This document shows positions 7,919 through 17,044 of a DNA stretch of 64,000 nucleotides, in pieces (the first letter of the stretch is position 1; each line of letters begins with the position of its first letter). The stretch is from Kribbella jiaozuonensis (GTDB lineage Bacteria > Actinomycetota > Actinomycetes > Propionibacteriales > Kribbellaceae). Location of the stretch: contig NZ_SZPZ01000003.1 in assembly GCF_005233875.1 (NCBI RefSeq), positions 862,489-926,488 on the forward strand, in the 5' to 3' direction. The notes under the pieces were generated by a model. It ran no database searches and was not told the DNA's origin. It saw only the letters and a list, made by a program, of their open reading frames with translations. The translations under genes and the position numbers were made by a program.

Positions 7919-8586
7919 AGATCGGGGTCGTCACCTTCCCGGGTTCGCTGGACGACGCGGACGCCCGGCGGGCGGCCGCGGTGGCCGGTGCCGAGGCGGT
8001 CGCGCTCTGGCACGGTGACGCGGACCTGCACGGCGTGGACGCGGTCGTCCTGCCCGGCGGCTTCTCGTACGGCGACTACCTGCGCGCCGGCGCGATCTCC
8101 CGGTTCGCCCCGGTGATGGAGACCATCATCAAGAAGGCCGGTGAGGGCCTGCCGGTGCTGGGGATCTGCAACGGCTTCCAGGTGCTGTGCGAGTCGCACC
8201 TGCTGCCCGGTGCGCTGATCAAGAACCACCACCGCAAGTTCATCTGCAAGGACCAGCCGCTGCGGATCGAGAACAACCGCACCGCCTGGACCAGCGACTA
8301 CGACGCCAACCACGAGATCACCATCGTGCTGAAGAACCAGGACGGTTCGTTCGTCGCGGACGAGGCGACGCTGGACCGGCTGGAGGGCGAGGGCCGCGTC
8401 GTCGCCCGCTACCTGGACGAGAACCCGAACGGCTCGTACCGCGACATCGCCGGGATCACCAACGAGCGCGGCAACGTGGTCGGCCTGATGCCGCACCCCG
8501 AGCACTGCGTCGAGACACTCACCGGCCCGACCACGGACGGCCTGGGCTTCTTCACCTCGGTGCTGAAGGCCGTCGTCGCCTCCTGA
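7915..8586 (+). CDS. purQ: Phosphoribosylformylglycinamidine synthase, glutaminase subunit PurQ
   Basis: A class I glutamine amidotransferase of 223 residues that feeds ammonia to PurL. The nucleophile C85 is in VLGICNGFQV, and the His-Glu of the triad is in LMPHPEHCVE near the C-terminus. The oxyanion loop GGFSYGDYLR is at about 48-57. It starts with GTG inside the purS stop (GTGA), and its TGA shares a base with the ATG of the next gene (TGATG). Both overlaps point to one transcript and coupled translation. Confidence 0.96.
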   Translation: MKIGVVTFPGSLDDADARRAAAVAGAEAVALWHGDADLHGVDAVVLPGGFSYGDYLRAGAISRFAPVMETIIKKAGEGLPVLGICNGFQVLCESHLLPGALIKNHHRKFICKDQPLRIENNRTAWTSDYDANHEITIVLKNQDGSFVADEATLDRLEGEGRVVARYLDENPNGSYRDIAGITNERGNVVGLMPHPEHCVETLTGPTTDGLGFFTSVLKAVVAS

Positions 8587-10640
8587 TGAGCCTGACAGGG
8601 GTGCGGTCGCTCCTGGCCCGCACCCTCTTACTAGCGGCGGCGGTCGTCCTGGCCGGCACTGGTACGGCGGCTGCACAACCCACCGACCTGATGGCGAAGG
8701 TCGTGGTGATCGGCGTACCCGGGCTGAGCTGGAGTGACGTACAGGCTTCGCCGGAGCTGACCGCCTTGGTGAATCAGTCGCATGTGGGGTCGATCTCGGT
8801 GAAGACGGCCGGGCCGCACACCTGTCCGGTCGACGGGTGGTTGACGATCAGCGCCGGTACGCGTGCCTGGGGCAACGTTCCGGACCAGCCGTGTGGTGAC
8901 CTGCCCGCGGTGACCGACGGCAAGATCGCCGGCTGGCAGTCGTACGTCGACCGCCAGGCCGAGCACCACACCGGCGCTCCCATCGGCCGCCTGGGCATCA
9001 GCCGCGACCGGGTCTGCGGCTTCGGCCCAGGCGCAGCGATCGCCGTAGCGAAGCCCAACGGCACCGTCGCCAACTGGAGCCCCGACTTCGACGCCGCCAA
9101 GCTGGCCAGTACTGCGTGTGGCGACGCGATCGTCGATGCCGGCGCCATGCCGCTCCGCGAAGGACGCGACGAAGCACGCAAGCACGTAGCAGACCTGGTG
9201 ACGCAAGCCAGAGCTGCAGGTGGCTGGGTGCTGCTCGTCGGAGTCGGCCAGGAGACCGCCGACGCACACCAGCAGACGCTGGTGGCGATGCATCTCCCTC
9301 CGGACAACGGTCCGCGCTGGCTGACCAGCGACTCGACCCGCCGCCCCGGCATGATCCAGCTGACCGACATCACCGCCACCGTCCTGCGTGGGGAGGCCAA
9401 GCCGGTCGACCCAGCCGGGTCCGAGAAGGCAGGTCCGCTCGACGGCGCGGAGATCCACTTCACCGGCGGCCTGCACACCAATGCAGAAGCAGTGATCGAG
9501 GACCGCCTCGACGCCAACCAGCGGTTCGAGCAACCACGGCCGGTGCTGTTCGTGGTGGCGTTGACGATCGTCGGCGCCGAGGTGCTCGCCCTGGTGTGGT
9601 TCTTGATCAGGCGCAGCCCGGCGTCCCGTCGTACTGCGGTGTTCACGCTGCTCATGCAGGGCGGGTTCTTCATCGCTGTCTTCCTGGCGCAGGCGACGCT
9701 CTGGTGGCGGTGGCCGTCGCCCGGATTCTCCTTGTACGCCGTGACGATCGGCATCAGCGCTTTGTCCGCAGTCCTGGCGCAGGTGTTCCTGAAGCGGTAC
9801 GCGTACCTCGGGCTCGCGTTGGCGGCGTACCTGCTCCTGTTGATCGACGGAGTGCTCGGTACGCCGATGCAGGTCGGCAGCATGTTCGCCGACGGGCCCG
9901 TTATCGGCGGGCGGTTCTATGGCTTCGGCAACTCGACCTTCGCCACGCTGGCGGTCGGTGCGCTGATCACGGCCGGCTGGGCCGCGCAGAAGCTGATCGA
10001 CAAGAGCAGAGTGCAGGCTGCACTCGCAGTACTGGTCATCGGCGGTGCTGCGATCGTCGTGGACGGCAAGCCGGGCTGGGGTACCGACTTCGGCGGCATC
10101 ATCGCGCTGACGCCGGCCGTGCTGCTGATGGCCTGGCTCACCTGGAAGGGCACCATCTCGCTGCGCGCACTGATCGGTGTGGGCGTTGCCGGCGTGCTGG
10201 CGGTGTCGTTGGTTGCCTTCCTCGACTACCTGCGTCCGCCCGAGCAGCGCAGCCACTTCGGCACGTTCGTCGCGCGGCTGCTCGACGGCGACGTCAGCGA
10301 CGTACTCATCCGCAAGCTTCAGATGGCAGTCCAGTTCTTCAGCGGACCGGCCGGCTGGGGGATGCTCGTCGGAGTCATCCTCTGCATGCTGGCGACAGTC
10401 CTGCCGGACCGGGTGCCCTCGGAGTCCTACCGCGAGTTCTACCGCAGCCTGCCGATGGTCCGGCCCACGCTGCTGGCCATGTCGACGTGCGGTCTCGTCG
10501 GCATGCTGTTGAACGACGCCGGGGTCGCACTGCCCGCGATCATGATCGGCTTCGCCCTCCCACTGCTGGTGGCTCATCTCATGGCTTCCCGGCAGCCCGC
10601 TACCGTTTCACCTGAGTCCCACCTAGTGCAGGAGTCCTAA
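8586..10640 (+). CDS. Membrane protein with secreted alkaline-phosphatase-like domain, between purQ and purL
   Basis: 684 residues. The signal peptide ends near AGTGTAAAQ (about residue 30). The extracytoplasmic domain (about 35-330) has the opening KVVVIGVPGLSWSDV, a Thr-rich HTCPVDGWLTISAGTRAW region and VLLVGVG. This order is reminiscent of alkaline-phosphatase-superfamily proteins, although I cannot see a full metal-ligand set. The C-terminal half carries roughly nine to eleven hydrophobic helices. Its ATG overlaps purQ's stop, and purL starts two bases after its stop, so it is locked into the purine operon. Function unknown: no part of FGAM synthase needs a membrane anchor. The start at 8586 excludes an overlapping upstream extension through purQ. 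Confidence 0.8.
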   Translation: MSLTGVRSLLARTLLLAAAVVLAGTGTAAAQPTDLMAKVVVIGVPGLSWSDVQASPELTALVNQSHVGSISVKTAGPHTCPVDGWLTISAGTRAWGNVPDQPCGDLPAVTDGKIAGWQSYVDRQAEHHTGAPIGRLGISRDRVCGFGPGAAIAVAKPNGTVANWSPDFDAAKLASTACGDAIVDAGAMPLREGRDEARKHVADLVTQARAAGGWVLLVGVGQETADAHQQTLVAMHLPPDNGPRWLTSDSTRRPGMIQLTDITATVLRGEAKPVDPAGSEKAGPLDGAEIHFTGGLHTNAEAVIEDRLDANQRFEQPRPVLFVVALTIVGAEVLALVWFLIRRSPASRRTAVFTLLMQGGFFIAVFLAQATLWWRWPSPGFSLYAVTIGISALSAVLAQVFLKRYAYLGLALAAYLLLLIDGVLGTPMQVGSMFADGPVIGGRFYGFGNSTFATLAVGALITAGWAAQKLIDKSRVQAALAVLVIGGAAIVVDGKPGWGTDFGGIIALTPAVLLMAWLTWKGTISLRALIGVGVAGVLAVSLVAFLDYLRPPEQRSHFGTFVARLLDGDVSDVLIRKLQMAVQFFSGPAGWGMLVGVILCMLATVLPDRVPSESYREFYRSLPMVRPTLLAMSTCGLVGMLLNDAGVALPAIMIGFALPLLVAHLMASRQPATVSPESHLVQES

Positions 10641-10641
10641 C

Positions 10642-12903
10642 GTGTCCACCGACACCGTCAGCAATGCCACCAACACGCCTGAGGTCGAGCAGCCGTGGGC
10701 TGAGCTCGGACTGAAGCCGGACGAGTACCAGCGGATCCGGGACATCCTGGACCGGCGTCCGACCAGCTGTGAGCTGGCGATGTACTCGGTGATGTGGAGC
10801 GAGCACTGCTCGTACAAGTCGTCCAAGGTGCACCTGAAGCGGTTCGGCGAGATCCCGCAGGAGACGCCGACCGGGAAGATGCTGGCCGGTATCGGTGAGA
10901 ACGCCGGCGTGATCGACATCGGCGAGGGGTACGCCGTCACGTTCAAGGTCGAGTCGCACAACCACCCGTCGTACGTCGAGCCGTACCAGGGTGCCGCGAC
11001 CGGCGTCGGCGGCATCGTCCGCGACATCATCGCGATGGGTGCCCGTCCGGTCGCGGTGATGGACCCGCTGCGCTTCGGCCCGCTGGACGCTCCGGACACC
11101 AAGCGGGTGCTGCCGGGCATCGTCTCCGGCGTCGGCGGCTACGGCAACAGCCTCGGCCTGCCGAACATCGGCGGCGAGGTCGTCTTCGACCCGACGTACC
11201 TGGGCAACCCGCTGGTGAACGCGCTCTGCATCGGTGTGATGCGGCACGAGGACCTGCACCTCGCGAACGCGACCGGCGTCGGCAACCAGATGATCCTGTA
11301 CGGCGCCAAGACCGGCGGTGACGGGATCGGCGGCGTGTCGGTGCTGGCTTCGGAGACGTTCGCCGAGGGTGGTCCGACCAAGCGGCCGGCGGTCCAGGTC
11401 GGCGACCCGTTCATGGAGAAGCTGCTGATCGAGTGCACGCTCGAGCTCTTCGCCGCGAACGTGGTCGAGGGCATCCAGGACCTCGGCGGCGGTGGCCTGT
11501 CCTGTGCGACCTCGGAGCTCGCCAGCGCGGGCGACGGCGGCATGCGGGTCTCGCTGGACAAGGTGCCGTTGCGGGACGCGTCGCTGTCGCCCGAAGAGAT
11601 CCTGATGAGTGAGTCGCAGGAACGGATGATGGCCTGTGTCACCCCGGAGAACGTCGAAGAGTTCCTGAAGATCTGCGCGAAGTGGGACGTGCAGGCCGAT
11701 GTGATCGGTGAGGTGACCGACACCGGCCGGCTGGAGATCGACTGGCACGGCGAGCGGGTCGTCGACGTACTGCCGGAGACCGTCGCGCACGAGGGGCCGG
11801 TCTACAACCGCCCGTACGCGCGGCCGGACTGGCAGGACGCGTTGCAGGCCGACGGCGCCGAGAAGTTGCCTCGGGCAAGCAGTGGCGCGGAGCTGCGGGA
11901 CACCCTGCTGCGGTTGGTCGCCTCGCCGAACCTCTGTGACAAGTCGTGGGTGACGGACCAGTACGACCGGTACGTGCTCGGCAACTCGGTGCTCTCGCAG
12001 CCCGAGGACAGCGGGATGATCCGGGTCGACGAGACCAGCGGCCTGGGTGTCGCGGTCTCGACCGACTGCAACGGACGGTTCGCCAAGCTCGACCCGTACA
12101 CCGGTGCGAAACTGGCGCTGGCCGAGTCCTACCGGAACGTGGCCACCACAGGTGCCCGGCCGGCAGCGGTGACGGACTGCCTGAACTTCGGCTCGCCGGA
12201 GGACTCGGGCGTGATGTGGCAGTTCACCGAGGCGATCCGGGGTCTGGTCGACGGCTGCATCGAGCTCGGCATCCCGGTCACCGGCGGCAACGTGTCGTTC
12301 TACAACCAGACCGGCGAGACACCGATCCTGCCGACCCCGGTGGTCGGTGTGCTCGGTGTGATCGACGACGTCACCCGCCGTACGCCGATCGGGTTCACGG
12401 CCGAGATGGAGGGTCACCAGCTGTACCTGCTCGGTGAGACCGAGGAGGAGCTGTCCGGCTCGGAGTGGGCGAACGTCATCCACGGTCACCTCGGCGGACG
12501 CCCGCCGGCGGTCGACCTCGAGGCCGAGAAGCAGCTGGCCGACATCCTGATCAACGCGTCGCGCGACGGGCTGATCGACGCCGCGCACGACGTCAGCGAC
12601 GGCGGTGTCGCACAGGCGCTGGTCGAGTCCGCGCTGCGCGGCGGTGTCGGTGCGCGGGTGTGGGCGCCGGACGGGCTCGACCCGTTCCTGTTCCTGTTCG
12701 CGGAGTCGGCCGGCCGCGCGGTGGTCGCCGTACCGCGGACCGAGGAGGTGCGGTTCACCGACATGTGCACCGCCCGCCGCTTCCCGCACGCCAAGATCGG
12801 CGTGATCACCGGCGACACCCTCGACGTACAGGACCAGTTCGAGGTCCCGCTGGCAGAACTGCGTACGGCGTGGACGGCCACGCTGCCGTCCGTCCTGAAC
12901 TGA
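10642..12903 (+). CDS. purL: Phosphoribosylformylglycinamidine synthase subunit PurL (small type)
   Basis: 753 residues, the usual length for the PurL that needs PurS and PurQ. It converts FGAR, ATP and glutamine-derived ammonia to FGAM. Visible landmarks are MYSVMWSEHCSYKSSK (catalytic His region), the KVESHNHPSYVEPYQGAATGVGG nucleotide loop (split here: KVESHNHPSYVEP, then YQGAATGVGG), GIQDLGGGGLSCA and GIPVTGGNVSFYNQ. The start is GTG, with AGGAG eight nt upstream. It is fourth in purS-purQ-membrane protein-purL. Confidence 0.96.
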   Translation: MSTDTVSNATNTPEVEQPWAELGLKPDEYQRIRDILDRRPTSCELAMYSVMWSEHCSYKSSKVHLKRFGEIPQETPTGKMLAGIGENAGVIDIGEGYAVTFKVESHNHPSYVEPYQGAATGVGGIVRDIIAMGARPVAVMDPLRFGPLDAPDTKRVLPGIVSGVGGYGNSLGLPNIGGEVVFDPTYLGNPLVNALCIGVMRHEDLHLANATGVGNQMILYGAKTGGDGIGGVSVLASETFAEGGPTKRPAVQVGDPFMEKLLIECTLELFAANVVEGIQDLGGGGLSCATSELASAGDGGMRVSLDKVPLRDASLSPEEILMSESQERMMACVTPENVEEFLKICAKWDVQADVIGEVTDTGRLEIDWHGERVVDVLPETVAHEGPVYNRPYARPDWQDALQADGAEKLPRASSGAELRDTLLRLVASPNLCDKSWVTDQYDRYVLGNSVLSQPEDSGMIRVDETSGLGVAVSTDCNGRFAKLDPYTGAKLALAESYRNVATTGARPAAVTDCLNFGSPEDSGVMWQFTEAIRGLVDGCIELGIPVTGGNVSFYNQTGETPILPTPVVGVLGVIDDVTRRTPIGFTAEMEGHQLYLLGETEEELSGSEWANVIHGHLGGRPPAVDLEAEKQLADILINASRDGLIDAAHDVSDGGVAQALVESALRGGVGARVWAPDGLDPFLFLFAESAGRAVVAVPRTEEVRFTDMCTARRFPHAKIGVITGDTLDVQDQFEVPLAELRTAWTATLPSVLN

Positions 12904-12960
12904 GCCCCTGGTGCTCCTCCGGTCGTCTGGCACACTCGGTGGGGACGAGTGAGGTGATGG

Positions 12961-13455
12961 ATGGCAGAGCGGCGGCCGGTGAAGCCGGGGGAGCTGATGG
13001 GCCTGGCGGCTGCGGCCGGCCAGGAGGCTCGGGCTGCGGCGGCTCGGCGGCGGATGGCTCAGATCCGGCTGACGGACGAGGAACGCCGGATCGCCACCGA
13101 TGAGCTGGCGGAGCAGTTCGCGGTCGGGCGGCTGGACGAGTTGGAGCTGCATCGCCGGGTCGATCTGCTGAACGACGCGGTGACGCATGGCGACCTCCAG
13201 CCGATCTTTGCCGGGTTGCCGGCGCCCTCGTTGTACAAGCCGCCGGAGCGGAAGCCGGGGAAGTGGCGGTGGGCCGGGTTCGCCGCGGCCGCTTGGCTGG
13301 CGGTGCCGTTCGTGCTGACCGGGCTGCTGTTCATGGTGTTCGGCCGGGAGATCGCTGCGGCCATCTTCGGACTGCCGGCGCTGGCGTGGACGTTCTACGC
13401 GTACCGATGGGCGTCGCGTCCGGCCCGGGAGGAACGCCGGCGGTCAGGGTCCTAG
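12961..13455 (+). CDS. DUF1707 (SHOCT-like) domain membrane protein
   Basis: 164 residues. The N-terminal segment (about 1-38) is basic and Ala-rich. A DUF1707 domain spans about 40-90 (IRLTDEERRIATDELAEQF, then AVGRLDELELHRRVDLLNDAVTHGDL split over two helices). Two hydrophobic helices lie around 105-145. Such proteins are common in actinobacteria and lack an assigned biochemical role. A ribosome binding site GAGGTG precedes the ATG. A related protein with an added winged-helix domain is encoded at 17045. The 3' end overlaps the convergent lacI-type gene by 12 nt. Confidence 0.83.
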   Translation: MAERRPVKPGELMGLAAAAGQEARAAAARRRMAQIRLTDEERRIATDELAEQFAVGRLDELELHRRVDLLNDAVTHGDLQPIFAGLPAPSLYKPPERKPGKWRWAGFAAAAWLAVPFVLTGLLFMVFGREIAAAIFGLPALAWTFYAYRWASRPAREERRRSGS

Positions 13456-14415
13456 CGTCGACTCGCGTGTGACCAGCTGGGCCGGGAGTTCGAGTACGCC
13501 GTGGTGTGGCGTGCCTGCGATCGCTTCCAGCAGCAGGGAGGCTGCGCGGCGCCCTAGGTCCTCGAGGCGGAGGTCGACGGTCGTGAGTGGCGGCCTGCTG
13601 GCCAGGGCCATCACCGGCCAGTTGTCGTAGCCGGTCACGGCGATCTCGTCGGGCACTGAGCGGCCGAGCTCGCGGAGGCGGTCGCAGACGCCGCGGGCGA
13701 TCTGGTCGCTGCCACACGTGATTGCGTCCGGATCCTGGCGCAGTACCAGGTCTGTGGCTTGGCGACCCCAGCGTTCGGTCCACTCGCCGAACAGCGGCTC
13801 GGTGCAGAGGGCTGCGGCAACGGCATCGACGCGCTCGGCGGCTGATCGGTGGTGAGCCGGGCCGGTGATGTGGGCGATCCGAGTGCGGCCCAGACCCTGC
13901 AGGTGGGTGATTGTGGCGGCGGCGCCGGCTGCGTCGTCGACGATGACCGAGGCGTCCGCCGGATTGGTCGAGGCGGCTAGCGCGTAGACGACAGGCAGCG
14001 GTACGTCGATCGGCGGCCGCGGCTCGGTCCGCCGGCCGGTCACGACGATGCCGTCGACCCCACGCGCGACCAGTGCGCGCAGGTAGCTCTGCTCGCGTAG
14101 CGGATCGTCGCGGGTGTCGCACAGGACGGTCGCCAGCTCGCCTGCGCTGAGTACGTCCTCGACACCGCGCATGATTGGGATGCTGAAACGGCCCGAGCTG
14201 TCCGTGGTCAGCAGAGCGACGGTGTACGTCCGGCCGGACGAGAGCGCGCGGCCCCGGGCGTCCGGCGTGAACCTGAGCTGCGCGGCGGCCCGTCGTACCC
14301 GATCTCTCGTCTCCTGGCTCAGCTGGCCGGTGTTGTTCAGCGCCTTCGAGGCCGTGCCGGCGGACACGCCGGCCAGCGCGGCAACGTCGGTGATCCGCAC
14401 GCCTGGCCTCTTCAT
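13444..14415 (-). CDS. LacI-family transcriptional regulator
   Basis: 323 residues: the N-terminal LacI HTH with hinge (VRITDVAALAGVSAGTASKA at 6-25, then LNNTGQLSQETRDRV) and a periplasmic-binding-protein-like sugar domain to the end (GVDGIVVTGR, EIAVTGYDNWPVMAL). It is divergent from the GH127 gene and is the obvious candidate to control it in response to L-arabinose or an arabino-oligosaccharide; the ligand is inferred from the neighbour only. A strong Shine-Dalgarno (GGAAGGAAA) precedes the ATG at 14415. Confidence 0.93.
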   Translation of the reverse strand: MKRPGVRITDVAALAGVSAGTASKALNNTGQLSQETRDRVRRAAAQLRFTPDARGRALSSGRTYTVALLTTDSSGRFSIPIMRGVEDVLSAGELATVLCDTRDDPLREQSYLRALVARGVDGIVVTGRRTEPRPPIDVPLPVVYALAASTNPADASVIVDDAAGAAATITHLQGLGRTRIAHITGPAHHRSAAERVDAVAAALCTEPLFGEWTERWGRQATDLVLRQDPDAITCGSDQIARGVCDRLRELGRSVPDEIAVTGYDNWPVMALASRPPLTTVDLRLEDLGRRAASLLLEAIAGTPHHGVLELPAQLVTRESTLGP

Positions 14416-14512
14416 CGCGTTTCCTTCCGTTCTCCGGCGGGAGCCTATCAGCAGCTCGTCACAGCGTTGCTGACCTGCGCTTTGATCTTGACCAAGGCCG
14501 TTGGCAGTCCTA

Positions 14513-14523
14513 CGTTGTCAACG
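14513..14523. promoter_or_regulatory. Probable LacI operator upstream of the GH127 gene
   Basis: CGTTG-T-CAACG is a perfect short palindrome of the LacI-family type, located between the divergent lacI-like gene and the GH127 gene. Confidence 0.5.
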
Positions 14524-14551
14524 ACGGAAAACGTGTGCGGTCTTTCCGTCG
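14522..14551. repeat. Perfect 9-bp inverted repeat in the GH127 leader
   Basis: CGACGGAAA (14522-14530) and TTTCCGTCG (14543-14551) flank a 12-nt spacer, 40 nt before the GH127 start. It overlaps the end of the LacI-type palindrome by two bases. It may be a second operator or an mRNA leader hairpin. Confidence 0.5.
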
Positions 14552-14590
14552 GTGTGATGTCCGCCCCCGTCACCCGAAAGGCGTATCGCC

Positions 14591-17017
14591 ATGCCCGAAC
14601 CCACCCCAGAAGGAATGCCCCGACGTGACTTCCTTGGTGTCTCTCTCGCAGCGGCGGCCATCGTGACCGCCCTCGATCCGGCCCACGCCGACGCTGTCCA
14701 ACCGTCCGGACCACCCGCCGGTCGTGGCGGACACTATGTCCCGCAGCGCGCGCCGCTCCGGCCGGTGCCGTTCCAGAAGCTCCCGCCCGGCGCGATCGAG
14801 CCGCGCGGCTGGCTCGCGCAGCAGTTGGAGCTTCAGGTCGACGGACTCTGCGGCCGGTACGACGAGATCTCGGACTTCCTGGTCTACGAGACGAACGGCT
14901 GGGTCGATCCGGCGCAGGGAGCGTGGGAGGAGCTGCCGTACTGGCTCCGCGGGTTCGGCGACCTCGGCTACGTCACCGGCAACACCGGCGTGCTGACCAG
15001 GACGCAGCGGTGGATGGAAGGCATCCTGGGGACCCAGGCGGCCGACGGCTGGTTCGGTCCGGAGCGGCTCCGGACCTCGCTGGAGAGCGGGCCGGACTTC
15101 TGGCCGGGGATGCCGCTGCTGGCTGCGTTCCGGTCCTGGTACGAGTACTCCGGTGACGAGCGGGTCATTCCGTTCATGACGAACTACCTGGGGTTCCAGA
15201 ACACGCAGCCGCCGGAGGTGTTCAACCGGTCGTGGGGTGCGTTCCGCTGGGGCGACAACATCGACAGTGCGTACTGGCTCTACAACCGCACCGGGGACGA
15301 GTGGCTGCTCGACCTGGTGACCAAGATGCACAGTGGGTCGGCGGACTACGTCGACGGCATCCCGACGTGGCACAACGTCAACCTGGCGCAGGGGTTCCGG
15401 GAGCCGCTGCAGTACTGGCTGCTGTCCGGGGAGGAGAAGCACCGCGCGGCGACGTACCGGAACTATGCGACGGTGATGGGGCTGTACGGGCAGTTCCCGG
15501 GCGGTGGGTTCGCCGGGGACGAGAACTCGCGGCCTGGGTTCGGTGATCCGCGGCAGGGGTTCGAGACGTGCGGGATCGTCGAGCTGATGCACAGCTGCGA
15601 GCTCCTCACCCGCTTCACCGGTGACAGGGCCTGGACGGATCGGTGTGAGGAGTTGGCTTTCAACTCGCTGCCGGCGTCGTACGACCCGCAGCAACAGGTG
15701 ATGCACTACATCACCTGTGCCAACAGCGTGCAGCTGGATGACCAGCCGAAGCATGGGCAGTTCCAGAACCCGTTCCCGATGCAGGCCTACAAGTACGGCG
15801 TACACCAGTACCGGTGCTGTCCGCACAACTACGGCATGGGCTGGCCGTACTACGCGCAGGAGCTCTGGCTGGCGACCACGGACAACGGTCTGGCCGCGTC
15901 GATGTACGCCGCCAGCAAGGTGACTGCTCGCGTGGGTGCTGCTGGCGAGACCGTGAGCATCGTGCAGGACACGGAGTACCCGTTCTCCGACACGATCTCC
16001 TTCACCGTCCAGGGAGCGGCGCGATTCCCCTTGTATTTAAGGCGTCCCGGCTGGGCTCGCGACGTGTCAGTGAAGGTGAACGGCCAGCCGGTGCATGTCA
16101 GCGGCGACTGGCTCAAGGTGGACCGCAATTGGCACCCCGGCGATCGCGTGGAGCTGGTGCTGCCGATGCGGACGAGCACTCGGGTCTGGGACGACAACCA
16201 GCACTCGGTGTCTGTGGACCGCGGCCCGTTGACGTACTCGCTGCAGATCGACGAGCAGTACGAGCGCATCGGTGGAACTGATGAATGGCCGGAGCTCTCT
16301 GTCTATCCGGAGTCACCGTGGAACTACGGCCTGGTCGCAGGTGCGCGCTTCGACGTCGTACGACGGGACGCCGGCGCGAATCCCTTTACTACCGAGGGAG
16401 TGCCGCTCGCGCTGACCACGCAGGCGCGGCGGCTCCCGCAGTGGGAGACGGACACCGAGGACGTGGTCGGGCTGCTGCAGCCGAGTCCGGCGCAGTCATC
16501 AGAACCTGTGGAGACGGTGACGCTGATTCCGATGGGTGCGGCGCGGCTGCGGGTCACGTCGTTCCCGCAGGTGTCACCGCACGGCAAGGAGTGGAGCTAC
16601 CGGACGCGGATCACGGCGTCGCATGTCAACGACGGTGACTCCCTCGAAGCTCCTGACTCGGGGCGGGTGCCGGAATCCTCTGCTGACACGTCGATTCCGC
16701 GCTTCACCTGGTGGGATCGTCGCGGGACGACGGAGTGGATCTCGTACGACCTGCGAGACGCTATCGAGGTGTCAAGGGTCTCCGCGTACTGGTACGACGA
16801 CACCGGCTCCGGCCAGTGCCGGGTGCCGCAGTCCTGGCGTGTGCAGTGGCTGGACGGGGACACGTGGCGGGAGGTCGACAACACCACGCCGTACGACGTT
16901 GCAGTCGATCGGGTCAACACCACGACGTTCACGCCGGTGCGGGCGCAGTACGTCCGGGTGGAGGCGGTGCTGCAGCCGACGTACTCGGGCGGATTGCTGC
17001 TTTTGACATTCGACTGA
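14591..17017 (+). CDS. GH127 beta-L-arabinofuranosidase-like glycoside hydrolase, secreted
   Basis: 808 residues. A Tat-type signal (PRRDFLGVSLAAAAIV at 10-25) implies folded export. The GH127 (DUF1680) barrel fills about 55-430. The zinc-thiolate site of this retaining family is visible as E325 and C327 in QGFETCGIVE and the pair C409-C410 in YRCCPHNYG, where the second cysteine acts as nucleophile in characterised members. Beta-sandwich domains follow, and the last about 170 residues look like an F5/8-type carbohydrate-binding module (WISYDLRDAIEVSRVSAYWY). The enzyme should release beta-L-arabinofuranose from glycans. It is divergent from a LacI regulator. GAAAGG lies 9 nt before the ATG. 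Confidence 0.92.
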   Translation: MPEPTPEGMPRRDFLGVSLAAAAIVTALDPAHADAVQPSGPPAGRGGHYVPQRAPLRPVPFQKLPPGAIEPRGWLAQQLELQVDGLCGRYDEISDFLVYETNGWVDPAQGAWEELPYWLRGFGDLGYVTGNTGVLTRTQRWMEGILGTQAADGWFGPERLRTSLESGPDFWPGMPLLAAFRSWYEYSGDERVIPFMTNYLGFQNTQPPEVFNRSWGAFRWGDNIDSAYWLYNRTGDEWLLDLVTKMHSGSADYVDGIPTWHNVNLAQGFREPLQYWLLSGEEKHRAATYRNYATVMGLYGQFPGGGFAGDENSRPGFGDPRQGFETCGIVELMHSCELLTRFTGDRAWTDRCEELAFNSLPASYDPQQQVMHYITCANSVQLDDQPKHGQFQNPFPMQAYKYGVHQYRCCPHNYGMGWPYYAQELWLATTDNGLAASMYAASKVTARVGAAGETVSIVQDTEYPFSDTISFTVQGAARFPLYLRRPGWARDVSVKVNGQPVHVSGDWLKVDRNWHPGDRVELVLPMRTSTRVWDDNQHSVSVDRGPLTYSLQIDEQYERIGGTDEWPELSVYPESPWNYGLVAGARFDVVRRDAGANPFTTEGVPLALTTQARRLPQWETDTEDVVGLLQPSPAQSSEPVETVTLIPMGAARLRVTSFPQVSPHGKEWSYRTRITASHVNDGDSLEAPDSGRVPESSADTSIPRFTWWDRRGTTEWISYDLRDAIEVSRVSAYWYDDTGSGQCRVPQSWRVQWLDGDTWREVDNTTPYDVAVDRVNTTTFTPVRAQYVRVEAVLQPTYSGGLLLLTFD

Positions 17018-17044
17018 CCGCCTGGAGCTGCGAAAATAACCCCT

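Noticed and set aside
10600..13188. 862-codon open frame on the minus strand across purL
   Set aside because: It is the antisense shadow of a GC-rich gene: low-complexity Arg/His/Asp composition, no start signal and no domain, while purL is unmistakable.
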